Shown piece by piece: positions 6,069-6,669 of a DNA stretch of 6,669 bases (positions within the stretch are counted from its first letter, which is position 1; each line of letters begins with the position of its first letter). The notes beneath the pieces are model-generated. The model was not told where the DNA came from. It did not search any database and saw nothing but the letters and a program-made list of their open reading frames with translations. The DNA comes from an uncultured Akkermansia sp. (GTDB lineage: Bacteria > Verrucomicrobiota > Verrucomicrobiia > Verrucomicrobiales > Akkermansiaceae). The stretch spans positions 1 through 6,669 of the forward strand of contig CANPXA010000096.1 in assembly GCA_947585525.1 (NCBI GenBank). Reading direction: 5' to 3'. A program made the position numbers and the translations under genes.

Positions 6069-6492
6069 GATTTTCCACGCGTTTAAAGATCAACCGGAAT
6101 TCCCTCTCCGGACGCCCATGCTGCCGATTCACATCTCTCAGCATCTCCTTGGCTTCATCTGACAGATGATCCCAGATATCCGGCTCTGCGATGACTATGT
6201 CCTCCCCGGAAAATCTCAGATCAACATCCCATTCCTGTCCACGTATCTTGCTATGCACTCGATACGGTTCCTCCTCATACTGCACCCACTCATATCTCGC
6301 TTTCCCGTGCCCCATCCCCCTCCATCTTATCTCGCCGGGCACGACTTCCACCCGTACCTTTGAACTCTTCTCCTCCCACTCCCCTAATACCTTTTCTCGC
6401 GGATCTTCCTGCCCTTTCACCAGCATGTACATTCCTCCCGCCAACGCCATGACTCCCCATGTGATTAGCACAATTTTCGTATACCTCTTCAT
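6055..6492 (-). CDS. Small membrane-anchored protein of unknown function
   Basis: 145 residues; I do not recognise the family. Two basic residues at the start (Lys2, Arg3) precede a single hydrophobic helix (about 7-25, IVLITWGVMALAGGMYML) without a lipobox, so it is probably an N-in signal anchor with the rest outside the cytoplasm. The soluble part opens with KVLGEWEEKSSKVRVEVV (34-51), followed by alternating polar/hydrophobic stretches and FRLIFKRVE (132-140) at the end. A short beta-barrel of lipocalin-like type is conceivable, but this is a guess. It is highly charged and has no cysteine. The start is supported by GAGG 7 nt upstream of the ATG (plus-strand 6500-6503), one of the few good Shine-Dalgarno sites in the window. 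It is first of a two-gene operon with the U32 gene. Coding potential is supported by the ribosome site, the signal anchor and the coupled overlap. Confidence 0.75.
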   Translation of the reverse strand: MKRYTKIVLITWGVMALAGGMYMLVKGQEDPREKVLGEWEEKSSKVRVEVVPGEIRWRGMGHGKARYEWVQYEEEPYRVHSKIRGQEWDVDLRFSGEDIVIAEPDIWDHLSDEAKEMLRDVNRQHGRPEREFRLIFKRVENHERK

Positions 6493-6503
6493 GCTCTCGC
6501 CTC

Positions 6504-6533
6504 ATCTTCTCAAATCCTCCCCCCACCCGTCAA
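6504..6533 (-). promoter_or_regulatory. Possible weak promoter for the unknown gene-U32 operon
   Basis: On the minus strand TTGACG (plus-strand 6528-6533) is a 5-of-6 match to the -35 consensus. The best -10 at a tolerable distance (18 bp) is GAAGAT (6504-6509), only 3 of 6. The spacer is G-rich. A -10 at this place would put the start of transcription about at the ribosome-binding site, so the true promoter may be elsewhere. Confidence 0.2.
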
Positions 6534-6541
6534 GAACTTTA

Positions 6542-6669
6542 ACAGGGCAAACAGGGCAAACGCATTTGGAAATGCGGTTGCTATGTACGATGTACGATTT
6601 ATTAATAATGTGCGCGTTGCGCAAATTTTTCGAATCATCAACGTGTGCAGATGAGTTCGCTAGATCCGT
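6542..6669 (+). repeat. Palindromic MITE-like intergenic repeat, copy B (cut by the window end)
   Basis: Reading rightward: a 9-bp direct repeat (ACAGGGCAA twice, 6542-6559), a near-perfect hairpin (6556-6581), a heptad tract with TACGATG then TACGATT (about 6583-6600) and a GC palindrome (6611-6623). The same order and spacing is found on the minus strand of 1893-1807. Over CAGGG-hairpin-heptads, about 44 of 50 bases agree with one single-base gap. Beyond the GC palindrome the match becomes weak, though AATCAT and ATGAG recur 12 nt apart in both copies. No gene is seen in 6493-6669. The second half of this copy would lie beyond the window. Confidence 0.65.
6556..6581. repeat. 12-bp imperfect hairpin, left terminus of repeat B
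   Basis: GCAAACGCATTT (6556-6567) pairs with AAATGCGGTTGC (6570-6581) around a GG loop, with one A/G mismatch (6560/6577). No T run follows, so it is not a classical terminator. It is the counterpart of the hairpin at 1848-1875. Confidence 0.8.

Noticed and set aside
5472..6086. 204-codon plus-strand open frame opposite the U32 gene
   Set aside because: Antisense to a gene with a complete family signature. The His/Arg/Leu-rich translation has no domain and looks like a frame shadow.
6290..6526. 78-codon minus-strand frame overlapping the unknown small gene
   Set aside because: Gly/Arg/Glu-rich shadow in another frame. The 6055-6492 frame has the ribosome site, the signal anchor and the coupled downstream gene.
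6611..6630. GC hairpin followed by AATTTTT as an intrinsic terminator
   Set aside because: There is no plus-strand gene upstream for it to terminate, the stem is only 5 bp, and the hairpin is explained as part of repeat B.
6651..6669. Possible start of a new plus-strand gene (ATG at 6651)
   Set aside because: Only six codons are visible, there is no ribosome site, and the position lies within the presumed second half of repeat B.

Overview
This looks like a chromosomal housekeeping region of a moderately GC-rich bacterium. Every recognisable gene is a core or transport gene: lipid II flippase, SulP anion transporter, adenine DNA glycosylase and a U32 Fe-S protein. There is no transposase, integrase, toxin or phage gene. 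MurJ implies a peptidoglycan-making cell. The divergent MurJ, the scarcity of Shine-Dalgarno motifs and the style of the U32 and SulP proteins make me think of the Verrucomicrobiota/PVC group, but this is an impression and not a demonstrated assignment.

Layout. 1-1656 (+) is the 3' part of a murJ-like gene whose N-terminus lies left of the window. 1657-1922 has no gene. It holds a repeat of about 230 bp with a hairpin and 7-bp-periodic TTACGAT tracts at each end in inverted orientation, followed by a good sigma-70-like promoter placed so that sulP would start almost leaderless. 1923-3776 (+) is a SulP transporter with a C-terminal STAS domain. 3763-4788 (+) is mutY, overlapping sulP by 14 nt. 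Only 5 nt later the convergent minus-strand pair ends: 6055-6492 (-) encodes a small membrane-anchored protein of unknown function, and 4794-6068 (-) encodes a U32 family protein of the TrhP/RlhA/UbiU type, also overlapping its upstream gene by 14 nt. 6493-6669 has no gene and holds the visible half of a second copy of the repeat, in opposite orientation to the nearest end of the first copy.

How the genes relate. sulP-mutY and the unknown gene-U32 gene are two probable two-gene operons, each with an overlap suited to translational coupling, meeting tail to tail. No common pathway links them: cell-wall precursor export, anion transport, oxidative DNA damage repair, and probably RNA or cofactor hydroxylation. 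I see no complete new system here. The best leads are the dispersed palindromic repeat, which may supply the -35 box of sulP, and a MurJ that lacks the usual Asp-Arg pair and carries a large extra periplasmic segment.
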